Shown: piece by piece, positions 9,340 to 17,797 of the stretch
How the letters are laid out: every line of letters starts with the position of its first letter
Numbering within the stretch: the first letter of the stretch is position 1
NCBI GenBank assembly: GCA_965250225.1
Contig: CBDFNQ010000035.1
Location: 124,001 to 188,000 of the forward strand
DNA length: 64,000 nt
Reading direction: 5' to 3'
From: CBDEUK01 sp965250225
GTDB lineage: Bacteria; Pseudomonadota; Gammaproteobacteria; Eutrophobiales; Eutrophobiaceae
Notes under the pieces: generated by a model
Told to the model about the DNA's origin: nothing
What the model saw: only the letters and a program-made list of their open reading frames with translations
Database searches by the model: none
Position numbers and translations under genes: made by a program

Positions 9340-9466
9340 AATCCTGTAATATGGGGTATGACAACTCGCTAGAAGTTGATAATTATACTTAACTATAATA
9401 ATTACTGTTAAACACACTACATCGGGCTGATAAGCAAGAATACATAATAATAAGGAGATACCCAAA

Positions 9467-9709
9467 ATGAGCAAAGGGCATACATTACAAGACCCGTTTC
9501 TCAATGCACTCAGAAAGGAGAGGATTCCGGTTTCAATATTTTTGGTCAATGGGATCAAACTTCAAGGCCAGGTTGAATCGTTCGACCAGTTTGTTGTGCT
9601 GTTGAAAAATACGGTAAGCCAGTTGGTTTATAAACACGCAATTTCAACCATAGTCCCGGCGAAAAACGTCAAAATGCCAAGGGCCGATGAGGATGGTGGG
9701 GATAATTAG
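9467..9709 (+). CDS. hfq: RNA chaperone Hfq
   Basis: Hfq is the hexameric Sm-like ring that pairs small RNAs with mRNAs. The 80-residue protein carries the Sm1 motif (FLNALRKERIPVSIFLVNGIKL with DQFVVLLKN) and the Sm2 motif YKHAIST, including the proximal-site YKH. Distal-face residues of the E. coli protein are present. The C-terminal tail is short and acidic (ADEDGGDN), much shorter than the roughly 30-residue tail in E. coli. The RBS AAGGAGAT is strong and well spaced. It sits directly upstream of hflX. Confidence 0.97.
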   Translation: MSKGHTLQDPFLNALRKERIPVSIFLVNGIKLQGQVESFDQFVVLLKNTVSQLVYKHAISTIVPAKNVKMPRADEDGGDN

Positions 9710-9735
9710 TACAATCTATCTACGGTAATTCTTAT

Positions 9736-11031
9736 TTGAATCAATCACTTGATGATAAAGAACGAGCCGTTTTAGTTCACATCGATTTTGGTAAAGCCGA
9801 TTTCGATGAAGACCAGGAAGAGTTTGTTGAATTGGTGAATTCTGCCGGTATTGAGCCGGTTGAGCTCGTTGTTGGTAGTCGAAATTCACCCGATCCTAAG
9901 TATTATTTAGGCAGTGGAAAAGCCGAAGAGATTGCTGCCGCCTGTTCACTGCACAAAACTGATGTAGTGATCTTTAATCATTCACTTTCACCGAGTCAGG
10001 AGCGCAATCTGGAACGTCTTTGTCAATCTCGTGTGGTTGATCGTGTGGGTTTGATCCTGGACATATTTGCCCAGAGAGCCTTTAGTTATGAAGGTAAGTT
10101 GCAGGTGGAACTTGCACAACTCACACACTTGTCGACTCGTTTGATCCGTGGTTGGACCCATTTGGAACGTCAGAAGGGTGGTATTGGATTACGTGGCCCT
10201 GGTGAGAGCCAACTTGAAACGGATAGACGTTTGATACGCCAACGGATTAAAACTATCAAGGCACGTTTAGCTAAGGTCAAGAGCCAACGGCATCAAGGGA
10301 GACAGAAACGAATTCGATCCTCTGTGCCTCTTGTTGCTCTGGTTGGTTATACTAACGCAGGAAAATCGACGTTATTCAATACCTTAACTGGCGCTGAGGT
10401 GTATGTCGCTGATCAGTTATTTGCGACGCTTGATCCGACTCAAAGACGTTTACAATTATCCTCCGGGCATGTGGCCGTGTTAACCGATACGGTGGGGTTT
10501 ATTCGCCAGATCCCACATGATTTGATTGAATCCTTTCGCGCCACGTTAGAGGAAGTGAAGGAGGCAGATTTATTATTGCATGTGTTGGATGTGAATGATC
10601 CGCAGAGGTTAGCGCATATGGAACAGGTGAATGAGGTCATTCATGAGATTGGGGCTGAACACGTTCCTCAAATAGAGGTGTATAATAAGATCGATTTGAA
10701 TGAAGCATTCGCTGATGCGAGGTTGGAGACGAATAAGGAGGGTGATCCTAAACGTGTTTGGCTATCAGCAAAGACGACTGAGGGTATGGATGCTCTGAAA
10801 GAGGCCATTAATCTATCGCTTTATGAAAAAAATACACATCATCAATTGCATATACCGCCAAGTGCTGGCAAATTACGCGCTCAATTATTTGATGCGGGTG
10901 CAGTTGAAGAGGAATCACTGCATGAACAAGGTGGTTGGATAATGAATATACATCTTGATGAAACAACTCTGGAGTCTCTCTGTCAACAATCGGGTATTAG
11001 CTCGGCAGAGATACAGACGTCACTTATTTAA
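9736..11031 (+). CDS. hflX: Ribosome-associated GTPase HflX
   Basis: HflX is a GTPase that binds and splits stalled 70S ribosomes, especially under heat stress. The 431-residue protein has the N-terminal HflX domain (VELVVGSRNSPDPKYYLGSGKAEEI), a coiled linker (GGIGLRGPGESQLETDRR) and a G domain with G1 VGYTNAGKSTLFN, G3 DTVGFIRQIP and G4 NKID. The start is the TTG at 9736: an upstream in-frame stop at 9703-9705 leaves no alternative beyond a few codons. A weak start codon without a good Shine-Dalgarno sequence suggests low translation or coupling to hfq, whose stop is 26 bases away. Confidence 0.94.
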   Translation: MNQSLDDKERAVLVHIDFGKADFDEDQEEFVELVNSAGIEPVELVVGSRNSPDPKYYLGSGKAEEIAAACSLHKTDVVIFNHSLSPSQERNLERLCQSRVVDRVGLILDIFAQRAFSYEGKLQVELAQLTHLSTRLIRGWTHLERQKGGIGLRGPGESQLETDRRLIRQRIKTIKARLAKVKSQRHQGRQKRIRSSVPLVALVGYTNAGKSTLFNTLTGAEVYVADQLFATLDPTQRRLQLSSGHVAVLTDTVGFIRQIPHDLIESFRATLEEVKEADLLLHVLDVNDPQRLAHMEQVNEVIHEIGAEHVPQIEVYNKIDLNEAFADARLETNKEGDPKRVWLSAKTTEGMDALKEAINLSLYEKNTHHQLHIPPSAGKLRAQLFDAGAVEEESLHEQGGWIMNIHLDETTLESLCQQSGISSAEIQTSLI

Positions 11032-11067
11032 CTAATTTTTAATAAATATATTTTGGAGAGTATGACT

Positions 11068-12219
11068 ATGGGCTGGAATGAGCCTTCAGGCAACAATAAC
11101 GACAAAGACAAAGATCCCTGGGGTAACCGTGGGAATGATGATGGGCCACCTGATCTCGATGAGATCATGAAAAAATGGCAGAAAGGCCTGGGTGGTATAT
11201 TTGGTAAAAAATCCAATGGCTCACCGACTCGCTCAGGTAATCGTGGCTCCTTACCGTGGGGGCTCATGTTAGCGGCATTGGTTGCCTGGCTTGCCTATGA
11301 CATGTCTTATGCCATAGATCAGCAGGAACGTGGTGTTGTTTTACGCTTTGGACGAGCGGTAGATACCATGCAACCAGGCTTAAATTTTCGCTTTCCTCGT
11401 CCAGTAGAAGAGGTTCTCAAAGTCAACGTTGGTCAGGTTCGTCAGATAACCTCTCGCTCCTCGATGCTGACCCAGGATGAAAACATTGTCGATGTTGATG
11501 TTGCTGTAAAATGGCAGATTAAGGATCCGACAGAATATCTATTTAATGTCTATGACCCTGTATCAACATTACATCAGGCAACCGAGAGTGCAGTCCGTGA
11601 TGTGATTGGTAAATCAAAGCTGGATTTTGCCTTGACCGAAGGCCGTAATGAGATTGCCCAGAAACAACAATTACTCTTGCAGAGTATTCTGGATGAATAT
11701 AAAGCCGGGATCTTGATTGTTGGTGTTGAATTGCAATCAACGAAACCACCTGAACAGGTGAAAGATGCCTTTGATGATGTCATTAAGGCACGGGAAGACA
11801 AAGAACGTAAGGTCAATGAAGCAGAAGCCTATCGTAATGAAATTATTCCTCAGGCGAGAGGTGAAGCCGCTCGTATCACGGAAGAATCCAATGGTTATAA
11901 AGCGCGTGTCATAGCCAAGGCAGAAGGTGAGGCCAGTCGTTTTGATCAGCAATTACGGGAATATCAACGGGCACCGGAAATCACTCGTCAGCGTTTGTAT
12001 CTGGATGCGATGGAAAATGTGTTTTCCAATAGCAGTAAGATTTTATTAGATGCAGATAATAGCAACAGTCTGATGTATTTACCCATTGATCAACTAATGA
12101 AACAAAACAGCTTAATGCCTTCAAATAACAACACGCCTCGGAGCACATCCAGTCAATCATCACAATTGAACAATACCGCTCCTTCTCGTATTCCTGACAC
12201 AACAAGAGGAGTCCGCTAA
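11068..12219 (+). CDS. hflK: Membrane protease modulator HflK
   Basis: HflK is a stomatin/prohibitin-family (SPFH) inner-membrane protein that forms, with HflC, the large cage around FtsH. I place the start at the ATG at 11068 (MGWNEPSGNNN), which matches HflK N-termini and is nine bases after GGAG; a TTG at 11053 and an ATG at 11062 are too close to that RBS. The protein has a Gly/Asn/Asp-rich cytoplasmic tail (about 1-60), one membrane helix (LPWGLMLAALVAWLAYDMSY), the SPFH domain beginning at IDQQERGVVLRFGRAV, an Ala/Glu/Arg-rich coiled coil and a Ser/Asn-rich C-terminus. Its stop overlaps the hflC start by one base (TAATG). Confidence 0.95.
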   Translation: MGWNEPSGNNNDKDKDPWGNRGNDDGPPDLDEIMKKWQKGLGGIFGKKSNGSPTRSGNRGSLPWGLMLAALVAWLAYDMSYAIDQQERGVVLRFGRAVDTMQPGLNFRFPRPVEEVLKVNVGQVRQITSRSSMLTQDENIVDVDVAVKWQIKDPTEYLFNVYDPVSTLHQATESAVRDVIGKSKLDFALTEGRNEIAQKQQLLLQSILDEYKAGILIVGVELQSTKPPEQVKDAFDDVIKAREDKERKVNEAEAYRNEIIPQARGEAARITEESNGYKARVIAKAEGEASRFDQQLREYQRAPEITRQRLYLDAMENVFSNSSKILLDADNSNSLMYLPIDQLMKQNSLMPSNNNTPRSTSSQSSQLNNTAPSRIPDTTRGVR

Positions 12220-13082
12220 TGTCTTTCAGAATTATAAGTATAATCTTTGTTCTTATTATTGTTGGCTCAGCGACACTCTTTAAGGTTGACCAATGGCAAT
12301 CAGCATTAGTATTAAAGTTTGGTGAGATCGTTCGTACTGATTTCAAACCAGGCTTACATTACAAGATTCCTTTTGTAAATACCGTGGCTAAATTTCAATC
12401 TCGATTATTAAGTCTGGATAAGGATCCTCAACGTTTCTTAACCTATGAGAAAAAAGATTTAATTGTCGATTATTACGCTAAATGGCGTATTGCTGATATT
12501 GAAAAATTTTATATTGCAAGCCGTGGTGGTGATATTGAATACGCGAATAGCCTGTTAGGGCAAAGTATCAATCAGGCGCTACGAGATGAGTTCGGTAAAC
12601 GTACTGTGCAAGAAGTAGTCGCTGGTGAGCGTGATGAAGTTATGAATGCAGTGCAAGAAATTTCTGTAGAGCTTGAAGATCGCTATGGTATTGAGGTTGT
12701 CGATGTTCGAACAAAACGGATTGACTTGCCAGAAGAAGTTAGTAGCAAGGTGTATGATCGTATGCGATCTGAACGTGTCCGTGTTGCGAAAGAATTGCGT
12801 GCACAAGGTGCTGAGGCGGCAGAGCGTATACAGGCGAATGCTGATCGTGAGCGTGAAGTGATTCTGGCAAATGCTTATAGAGATGGGGAAACTATTCGTG
12901 GTGAAGGTGATGCTCAGGCAACAGGTACATATGCAGCATCATTTGGGAAAGACGAAGAGTTCTATGCATTTTATCGAAGTTTGAACGCGTATGAGAGTAG
13001 TTTTAAAAATAACAATAATGTTTTGTTGCTTGAGCCTGATTCAGAATTTTTTAAATATTTTAATAATCAATCAGGTCATTAA
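12219..13082 (+). CDS. hflC: Membrane protease modulator HflC
   Basis: HflC is the SPFH partner of HflK and regulates FtsH proteolysis of membrane substrates. The 287-residue protein has an N-terminal signal-anchor helix (IISIIFVLIIVGSATLFKV), an SPFH core (VLKFGEIVRTDFKPGLHYKIPFV), the DVRTKRIDLPEEVSSKVYDRM stretch and a long Ala/Glu/Arg coiled coil (RAQGAEAAERIQANADRER), and ends in the LLLEPDSEFFKYF motif typical of HflC. It is translationally coupled to hflK and is followed at once by a rho-independent terminator, which marks the end of the hfq-hflXKC transcript. Confidence 0.96.
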   Translation: MSFRIISIIFVLIIVGSATLFKVDQWQSALVLKFGEIVRTDFKPGLHYKIPFVNTVAKFQSRLLSLDKDPQRFLTYEKKDLIVDYYAKWRIADIEKFYIASRGGDIEYANSLLGQSINQALRDEFGKRTVQEVVAGERDEVMNAVQEISVELEDRYGIEVVDVRTKRIDLPEEVSSKVYDRMRSERVRVAKELRAQGAEAAERIQANADREREVILANAYRDGETIRGEGDAQATGTYAASFGKDEEFYAFYRSLNAYESSFKNNNNVLLLEPDSEFFKYFNNQSGH

Positions 13083-13099
13083 TTGACACAAAAAAAACG

Positions 13100-13130
13100 A
13101 GCCAGGTTTCAATGCCTGGCTTTTGTTTGT
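13100..13130 (+). terminator. Rho-independent terminator after hflC
   Basis: A 7-bp perfect stem AGCCAGG/CCTGGCT with an 8-base loop is followed by TTTTGTTTGT and preceded by an A-run. It lies 18 bases past the hflC stop on the same strand, as expected for the end of the hfl operon. Confidence 0.85.
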
Positions 13131-13206
13131 GTGGCATTTAATCGGAGCAATCTTGGGTAATGATAGCCAGTATGAATGAATCCCTTTCACAGTCTGGACA
13201 GCCATT

Positions 13207-13392
13207 ATGTGGTCAATGATTTTAACCGCAATTGCCTTGATGTTAATATTGGAAGGTATATTGCCTTTCATATCACCGGATAAATGGCGGCAAGTTTTCT
13301 TATTGGTGTTACAAATGAAAACCTCTGAAATACGTTTTCTGGGTTTGTCGAGCATGTTAGGTGGCTTACTTATTTTATTTCTGGTGTTGTAA
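13207..13392 (+). CDS. yjeT: DUF2065 family small membrane protein (YjeT-like)
   Basis: This 61-residue protein of two membrane helices matches the DUF2065/YjeT pattern: an N-terminal helix MWSMILTAIALMLILEGILPF, the central SPDKWRQVFL amphipathic segment, then EIRFLGLSSMLGGLLILFLV. Its biochemical function is unknown. The location between hflC and hisZ/purA is conserved in many gammaproteobacteria and its stop overlaps the hisZ start by one base (TAATG), so the two are translated together. The family assignment rests on length, motif order and neighbourhood. Confidence 0.85.
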   Translation: MWSMILTAIALMLILEGILPFISPDKWRQVFLLVLQMKTSEIRFLGLSSMLGGLLILFLVL

Positions 13393-14579
13393 TGACAGAA
13401 CAGCAAAAAAATACCTGGTTATTACCTGAAGGCATAGAAGAGATCCTGCCACCCGAGGCAGCACGTCTGGAAAAAATATGTCGCATTATGATCGACACAT
13501 TCCAAAGCTGGGGTTATGAATTAGTGATACCACCGATGGTTGAATTCCTGGATTCTTTATTAACTGGAACCGGAGAAGACCTCGAATTACAAACCTGCAA
13601 GATCACTGATTTATTGACGGGCCGAATGATGGGTGTGCGTGCGGATACTACGCCACAGGTTGCGCGTATTGATGCACACAATTTACAACGCGATGTTCCG
13701 ACGCGATTGTGTTATCTCGGCACTGTATTGCATGCAAAACCATTTTCTAACAACAGTAGCAGAAGTCCTATACAGGTGGGTGCAGAGTTATACGGTCACA
13801 GCGGAATAGAAAGTGATGTAGAGATTATTTGTTTGTTACTGACGATGTTTGAACGGATTGGAATTTCCGATATACACATTGATCTCGGACATGTGGGAAT
13901 TTATAAGGCATTAATTCGTCAGGCAGGGTTAAGTGACGGACAACAAACCGAGCTATTTAACATTCTTCAACGTAAGGCAAAGCCAGAATTGTTGGTTAAT
14001 GTAAAACAATGGAACATGTCTGGAGACATTCTGACTGTATTTTCAAGCCTGATGGATTTGAATGGTGGCTCCGACGTTTTAGATCAGGCAGAAACTTGTT
14101 TTAAAGAGTGCGGTGATAGTGTTAAGGGTTGTCTTCGTGAATTACGATCCTTGCACGATCAAGTAAAATTGCGTTGTCCTGATGCGCCATTATTTTTTGA
14201 TCTTGCTGAATTGCGTGGTTACCACTATCACACTGGTATTATGTTTGCTGCCTATGTTCCCGGACAAGGTTCTGGCATTGCGTTTGGTGGACGCTACGAT
14301 GATGTTGGCAAATCATTTGGTAGAGCCAGAGCAGCAACTGGTTTCAGTGCCGATGTAAAAATATTGATGAATTTATTAACCGACACAAGGATTGAAGCTA
14401 AAGCAATCTATGCGCCTTGTGAGACCGACAAGGCACTATTGAAAAAAATTACTGAGTTACGCGAACAAGGTGAGATTGTTATTAGTGATTTACCAGGACA
14501 AATGGGTGGGGCAAATGAGTTGGGCTGCGACAGGCAGTTAATCCTGAAAAACGGGAAGTGGGTTGTCAAGCCACTTTAA
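13392..14579 (+). CDS. hisZ: ATP phosphoribosyltransferase regulatory subunit HisZ
   Basis: HisZ is a histidyl-tRNA-synthetase-like protein with no aminoacylation activity that assembles with the short form of HisG to make the first enzyme of histidine synthesis. The 395-residue protein shows class II synthetase motifs in altered form (WLLPEGIEEILPPEAARLE; MGVRADTTPQVARIDAH; LDLAELRGYHYHTGIMFAAY near the C-terminal third; GIAFGGRYDDVG) and lacks an anticodon-binding domain. Presence of HisZ predicts a short HisG elsewhere in the genome. It precedes purA, a widespread proteobacterial pairing. Confidence 0.93.
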   Translation: MTEQQKNTWLLPEGIEEILPPEAARLEKICRIMIDTFQSWGYELVIPPMVEFLDSLLTGTGEDLELQTCKITDLLTGRMMGVRADTTPQVARIDAHNLQRDVPTRLCYLGTVLHAKPFSNNSSRSPIQVGAELYGHSGIESDVEIICLLLTMFERIGISDIHIDLGHVGIYKALIRQAGLSDGQQTELFNILQRKAKPELLVNVKQWNMSGDILTVFSSLMDLNGGSDVLDQAETCFKECGDSVKGCLRELRSLHDQVKLRCPDAPLFFDLAELRGYHYHTGIMFAAYVPGQGSGIAFGGRYDDVGKSFGRARAATGFSADVKILMNLLTDTRIEAKAIYAPCETDKALLKKITELREQGEIVISDLPGQMGGANELGCDRQLILKNGKWVVKPL

Positions 14580-14611
14580 GTATAGAATTTATTACAACAA
14601 CGATTAAAAAC

Positions 14612-15904
14612 ATGGGCAAAAGTATTGTAGTCATAGGCACCCAGTGGGGAGATGAAGGCAAAGGCAAGCTGGTTGATTTATTAACCGACAAAGCCGCTGC
14701 TGTGGTTCGTTTTCAGGGTGGACATAACGCCGGTCATACCGTTGTCGTTAAAGGTGAAAAAACCATCCTTCATTTGATTCCCTCTGGCATTCTTCGTGAA
14801 AATGTTCAGTGCTTGATTGGCAATGGTGTTGTGCTGAGTCCGGAAGCCTTACTCGAAGAGTTGCACATGCTTGAAGGCAATGGCATCCCGGCACGGGATC
14901 GGTTAAAAATCAGTGAATCCTGTCCCTTGATTTTGCCTTATCATATTGCATTGGACAAAGCCCGAGAAAAAGCTAGAGGTAAGGCAGCGATTGGTACCAC
15001 GGGTCGAGGCATTGGGCCAGCTTATGAAGATAAAGTCGCTCGTCGAGGTTTAAGAGTTGATGATTTACAACATCGTGAACGTTTTGCCTCCAAGTTAGGG
15101 GAAGTTCTTGATTTCCATAATTTTTGTTTAAAAAATTATTACAAGGAAGATCCTGTTTCTTTTGAAAAGGTACTGGACGAAACAATGACCATGGCAGAAG
15201 AAATCGTGCCAATGATTACGGATGTTGCAAATATCATTTATGATTTTCAGAAACAAGGCTCCAACATAATGTTCGAAGGTGCACAGGGAACATTGCTTGA
15301 TATTGATCATGGCACGTATCCTTTCGTGACATCTTCAAATACAACTGCAGGTGGTGCCTCCACAGGTAGTGGTATGGGGCTACGAAATTTCGATTATGTC
15401 CTGGGGATTACCAAGGCCTACACAACTCGTGTTGGCTCGGGCCCGTTCCCCACTGAACTGTTTGATGAAATGGGCAAACATCTTGCAGAACGTGGACATG
15501 AATTTGGTGCAACCACTGGGCGTGCACGTCGTTGTGGTTGGTTTGATGCGGTGGCGCTACGACGTTCAAAACAGATTAATAGTCTGACCGGATTATGCAT
15601 TACCAAGCTCGATGTCCTTGATGGCCTGGAGTCGATTCAGATTTGTACCGGTTACAAATTTAACGGTGAAACCTGTAACACCTTGCCATCCGGTGCAGAA
15701 GCCATTGCCGATTGCAAACCTGTTTATGAAGAGATGCCAGGTTGGAACGATACAACTTTGGGGATTAAAGAATTTGATACCTTACCTTCCAATGCAAAAG
15801 ATTATTTAAAACGCATTGAGGAGATTACTGAAACACCTATTCATATTGTTTCAACTGGCCCTGATCGTGAAGAAACAATCGTCCTCAAAAACCCGTTTGA
15901 TTAA
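14612..15904 (+). CDS. purA: Adenylosuccinate synthetase PurA
   Basis: PurA makes adenylosuccinate from IMP, aspartate and GTP, the committed step to AMP. The start is the ATG at 14612 (MGKSIVVIGTQWGDEGKGK); the longer in-frame start at 14558 lies inside hisZ and lacks homology. Visible motifs are the P-loop-like GDEGKGKLVD, FQGGHNAGHTVV, IGTTGRGIGPAYEDKVARRG, FEGAQGTLLDIDHGTYPFVTSSN, TTGRARRCGWFDAV and KLDVLDGL. At 430 residues it is of normal length. It is separated by 32 bases from hisZ and probably shares its transcript. Confidence 0.97.
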   Translation: MGKSIVVIGTQWGDEGKGKLVDLLTDKAAAVVRFQGGHNAGHTVVVKGEKTILHLIPSGILRENVQCLIGNGVVLSPEALLEELHMLEGNGIPARDRLKISESCPLILPYHIALDKAREKARGKAAIGTTGRGIGPAYEDKVARRGLRVDDLQHRERFASKLGEVLDFHNFCLKNYYKEDPVSFEKVLDETMTMAEEIVPMITDVANIIYDFQKQGSNIMFEGAQGTLLDIDHGTYPFVTSSNTTAGGASTGSGMGLRNFDYVLGITKAYTTRVGSGPFPTELFDEMGKHLAERGHEFGATTGRARRCGWFDAVALRRSKQINSLTGLCITKLDVLDGLESIQICTGYKFNGETCNTLPSGAEAIADCKPVYEEMPGWNDTTLGIKEFDTLPSNAKDYLKRIEEITETPIHIVSTGPDREETIVLKNPFD

Positions 15905-15992
15905 AATTATATTGTTGTTTAAGCAGACATAAAAAAGACGCTTGAATCTGCTGCTTAATTTATTTCTCAGAGACAGAAACGGGTAAGTTAGA

Positions 15993-16307
15993 TCACGCTT
16001 TTTTTGAAGATTTTTCAACAACACCCTGTACATTGGATGCGTATGTTTCACACAATTTTTGTATCTTTTGCGCATCTTCCATTGATTTGTCTGATATATC
16101 CTGTGCGTTCGCTACTTGAGACTCAAGATATTTCTGAAACGATTCAACATCATTAATTTCAGTTGCAGATTTCAGTGCATTAACATTTGCCTTGGTGCTT
16201 TCCTGAATAGCTTTTAACTGGATAGCGGCAACTTTCTCAATACTTTTTACTGCCAACTCGTTTAGCTCTTTAACAGGAGCCAGAAACTGTTCAAATGTCT
16301 TGTCCAT
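15993..16307 (-). CDS. phaP: Phasin family protein
   Basis: Phasins coat polyhydroxyalkanoate granules. The 104-residue protein matches the phasin_2 pattern: an N-terminal FEQFLAPVKELNELAVKSIEKVAAIQL helix followed by amphipathic Ala/Lys/Glu helices (ESTKANVNALKSATEINDVESF...YLESQVANAQDISDKSMEDAQKI). I take the ATG at 16307 because GGAAG lies eight bases upstream; an in-frame TTG at 16322 is part of that RBS region. The gene converges on purA and stands alone; no PHA synthase is in the window. Related small proteins also occur in bacteria without granules, so a PHA role is inferred. Confidence 0.82.
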   Translation of the reverse strand: MDKTFEQFLAPVKELNELAVKSIEKVAAIQLKAIQESTKANVNALKSATEINDVESFQKYLESQVANAQDISDKSMEDAQKIQKLCETYASNVQGVVEKSSKKA

Positions 16308-16451
16308 TATATTTTCTTCCAATTGTTTGTGAGTGGGTATCTAAAAAAAAGGATACTACATTAAAAATTGCTGCAAAGCAATATATTCTGTGGATTAAGG
16401 GGTTGGTATTCAGAATAGTGTGTGTGGTAATGATTGATTTCAATAATCTTA

Positions 16452-17024
16452 TTACATTAGCTCTGGCTTCATTGCTGTCAGGTTGATTAAGGTTTCTTCC
16501 CTATTATCCGGTGGCCGCACACCAAACAATCTTTCCATCAGTCCAAGATCTTTGCGACTCCACCATAAGAATGGATAGGATATTGATTCATTGGACACCT
16601 CAAATCCGGCACCTCTGATTAATTGCAAATATTCCTCGGCTGTCTTCTGCACTCGCATCGGGTGTCTGAAAAGTAATCGAATTATCCATGAGTGGATGTA
16701 GTGTTTTGTCGACTCCGCAAATAACAGAATACCGCCCGGTTTGAGTATTCTGTAGTACTCTTTGATGGCTTTTTGTTGATAAATAAGATGGTGGAAGGTC
16801 TGGTGGCAAAATAACAAATCGACCGAATCGTCATGGAGTTGCATGTTCGAATTGGAACAACAAACAAATTCAACATCAATACCAATTAGTTTATCCGGGG
16901 AAAAACGATCATCTAGCATCTTGAGAGAACGGCCATAGCCGCAACCGACATCAGCAATAACGGAATATCTCCGTTGTTCTTTCGGTAGTAAACTTTGTAA
17001 ATCGTTTAGCGCTCTTTCCAACAC
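16452..17024 (-). CDS. Class I SAM-dependent methyltransferase, N-terminus uncertain
   Basis: The Rossmann methyltransferase core is clear: motif I VIADVGCGYGRSL (residues 22-34), the acidic end of strand 2 in LIGIDVE, motif II/III DDSVDLLFCHQTFHHL, and motif post-III RILKPGGILLFAES. After that comes WIIRLLFRHPMRVQKTAEEY and a C-terminal ISYPFLWWSRKDLGLMERLFG, a pattern seen in methyltransferases near tRNA or lipid genes. The frame starts at a GTG close to motif I; upstream residues (TDTWTVQV) stay in frame for ten codons before a stop, and no ATG is available, so the original N-terminus may be lost. The substrate is unknown. Confidence 0.75.
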   Translation of the reverse strand: MLERALNDLQSLLPKEQRRYSVIADVGCGYGRSLKMLDDRFSPDKLIGIDVEFVCCSNSNMQLHDDSVDLLFCHQTFHHLIYQQKAIKEYYRILKPGGILLFAESTKHYIHSWIIRLLFRHPMRVQKTAEEYLQLIRGAGFEVSNESISYPFLWWSRKDLGLMERLFGVRPPDNREETLINLTAMKPELM

Positions 17025-17239
17025 CTGGACCGTCCAGGTATCGGTGTGTAAAAACTATTTTCCAAAAGCTGATTCAGGGACATGGGGCTCTGTTATCGAG
17101 GCACTCATCAAAATTACGTTTCAATACTCAAGGGAGAAATCGGATTATTTAGATTACGACAAAATTCTAGTAATCGGAAATGGTTTTCACAGGATGGAGT
17201 CCTCGACGAGTGTCTTCTTCGAATAGAAAGTTTTTTGTA

Positions 17240-17326
17240 TGGTGCCCAGGAGAGGACTTGAACCTCCACGGGGTTACCCCCACTAGCACCTGAAGCTAGC
17301 GCGTCTACCAATTCCGCCACCTGGGC
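17240..17326 (-). tRNA. tRNA-Leu (anticodon CAG)
   Basis: On the minus strand an 87-nt class II tRNA begins GCCCAGGTGGCGGAATTGG. The acceptor stem GCCCAGG pairs with CCTGGGC, followed by A and an encoded CCA (17240-17242). The D-arm has GGTAGACGCG, the anticodon stem-loop is GCTAGCTTCAGGTGCTAGT with anticodon CAG at 17290-17292, a long variable arm (GGGGGTAACCCC) marks tRNA-Leu, and the T-loop reads GGTTCAAGTCC. It decodes CUG. The adjacent upstream region contains a second copy of its first bases. Confidence 0.97.
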
Positions 17327-17739
17327 ATTTCTATTTAGGCGGGCACCAAATTTTTTTATATTGAGCATTAATTAAATAAACGCGCTACGCGCGGTCGCTA
17401 GAAAATGTGTTCCAGACATTTTCAACCGAATATATCCATATATTCGTTTTGGACTCCATGTCCTTCGCGATACTCATGCTTCCTCGGTAATTGCTCCCGG
17501 CATTACTCTACCCATCCTTGGAGTCGTGCACATCGGTCGCTCTTATGCGTCCGTGCATCCGCGACACTTGGACTCCTGCTTCGCTCTACCACCTACCTCC
17601 CTGTAGGTGTGTCCATCGTCTACCCGCCGTTCACGCCATCCTGGCTGCCACGGCATTCGGGCTCCTCGGCTCTGGCCTCCTGCTTCGCTCTACCACCTAC
17701 TTCCCTGTAGGCGTGCCCATCATTCCGTCACCTGGGCAT
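17311..17739 (-). repeat. tRNA-linked repeat block with partial tRNA-Leu duplication
   Basis: The 18 bases at 17311-17328 (first bases of the tRNA gene plus two flanking bases) recur with one mismatch at 17722-17739, bracketing about 0.4 kb of noncoding DNA. Inside are an imperfect 45-bp direct repeat (17573-17617 and 17677-17721, three mismatches), and hairpins: GAAAATGT/ACATTTTC at 17401-17423, CGAATATA/TATATTCG at 17427-17446, CGCG-CTA-CGCG at 17381-17391, and ACCTAC/GTAGGT inside the first repeat copy. Open frames here are low-complexity and overlap in several frames, so I do not call genes. The arrangement resembles tRNA-linked repeats such as those at E. coli tyrT, but lies on the 5' side of the tRNA. 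Confidence 0.75.
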
Positions 17740-17797
17740 GTTATAGTGTCGAATTGAAAACAACGGCGGACTCTACCGATCCCCCTGGATATTGTCA

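Noticed and set aside
9376..9399. TTGATA and TATAAT ahead of hfq as a sigma-70 promoter
   Set aside because: They are only 12 bases apart, too short for the usual 16-18 spacing.
15905..15965. Stem AAGCAGA/TCTGCTT after purA as a terminator
   Set aside because: The loop is long (about 20 bases), the pairing is imperfect and no T-run follows.
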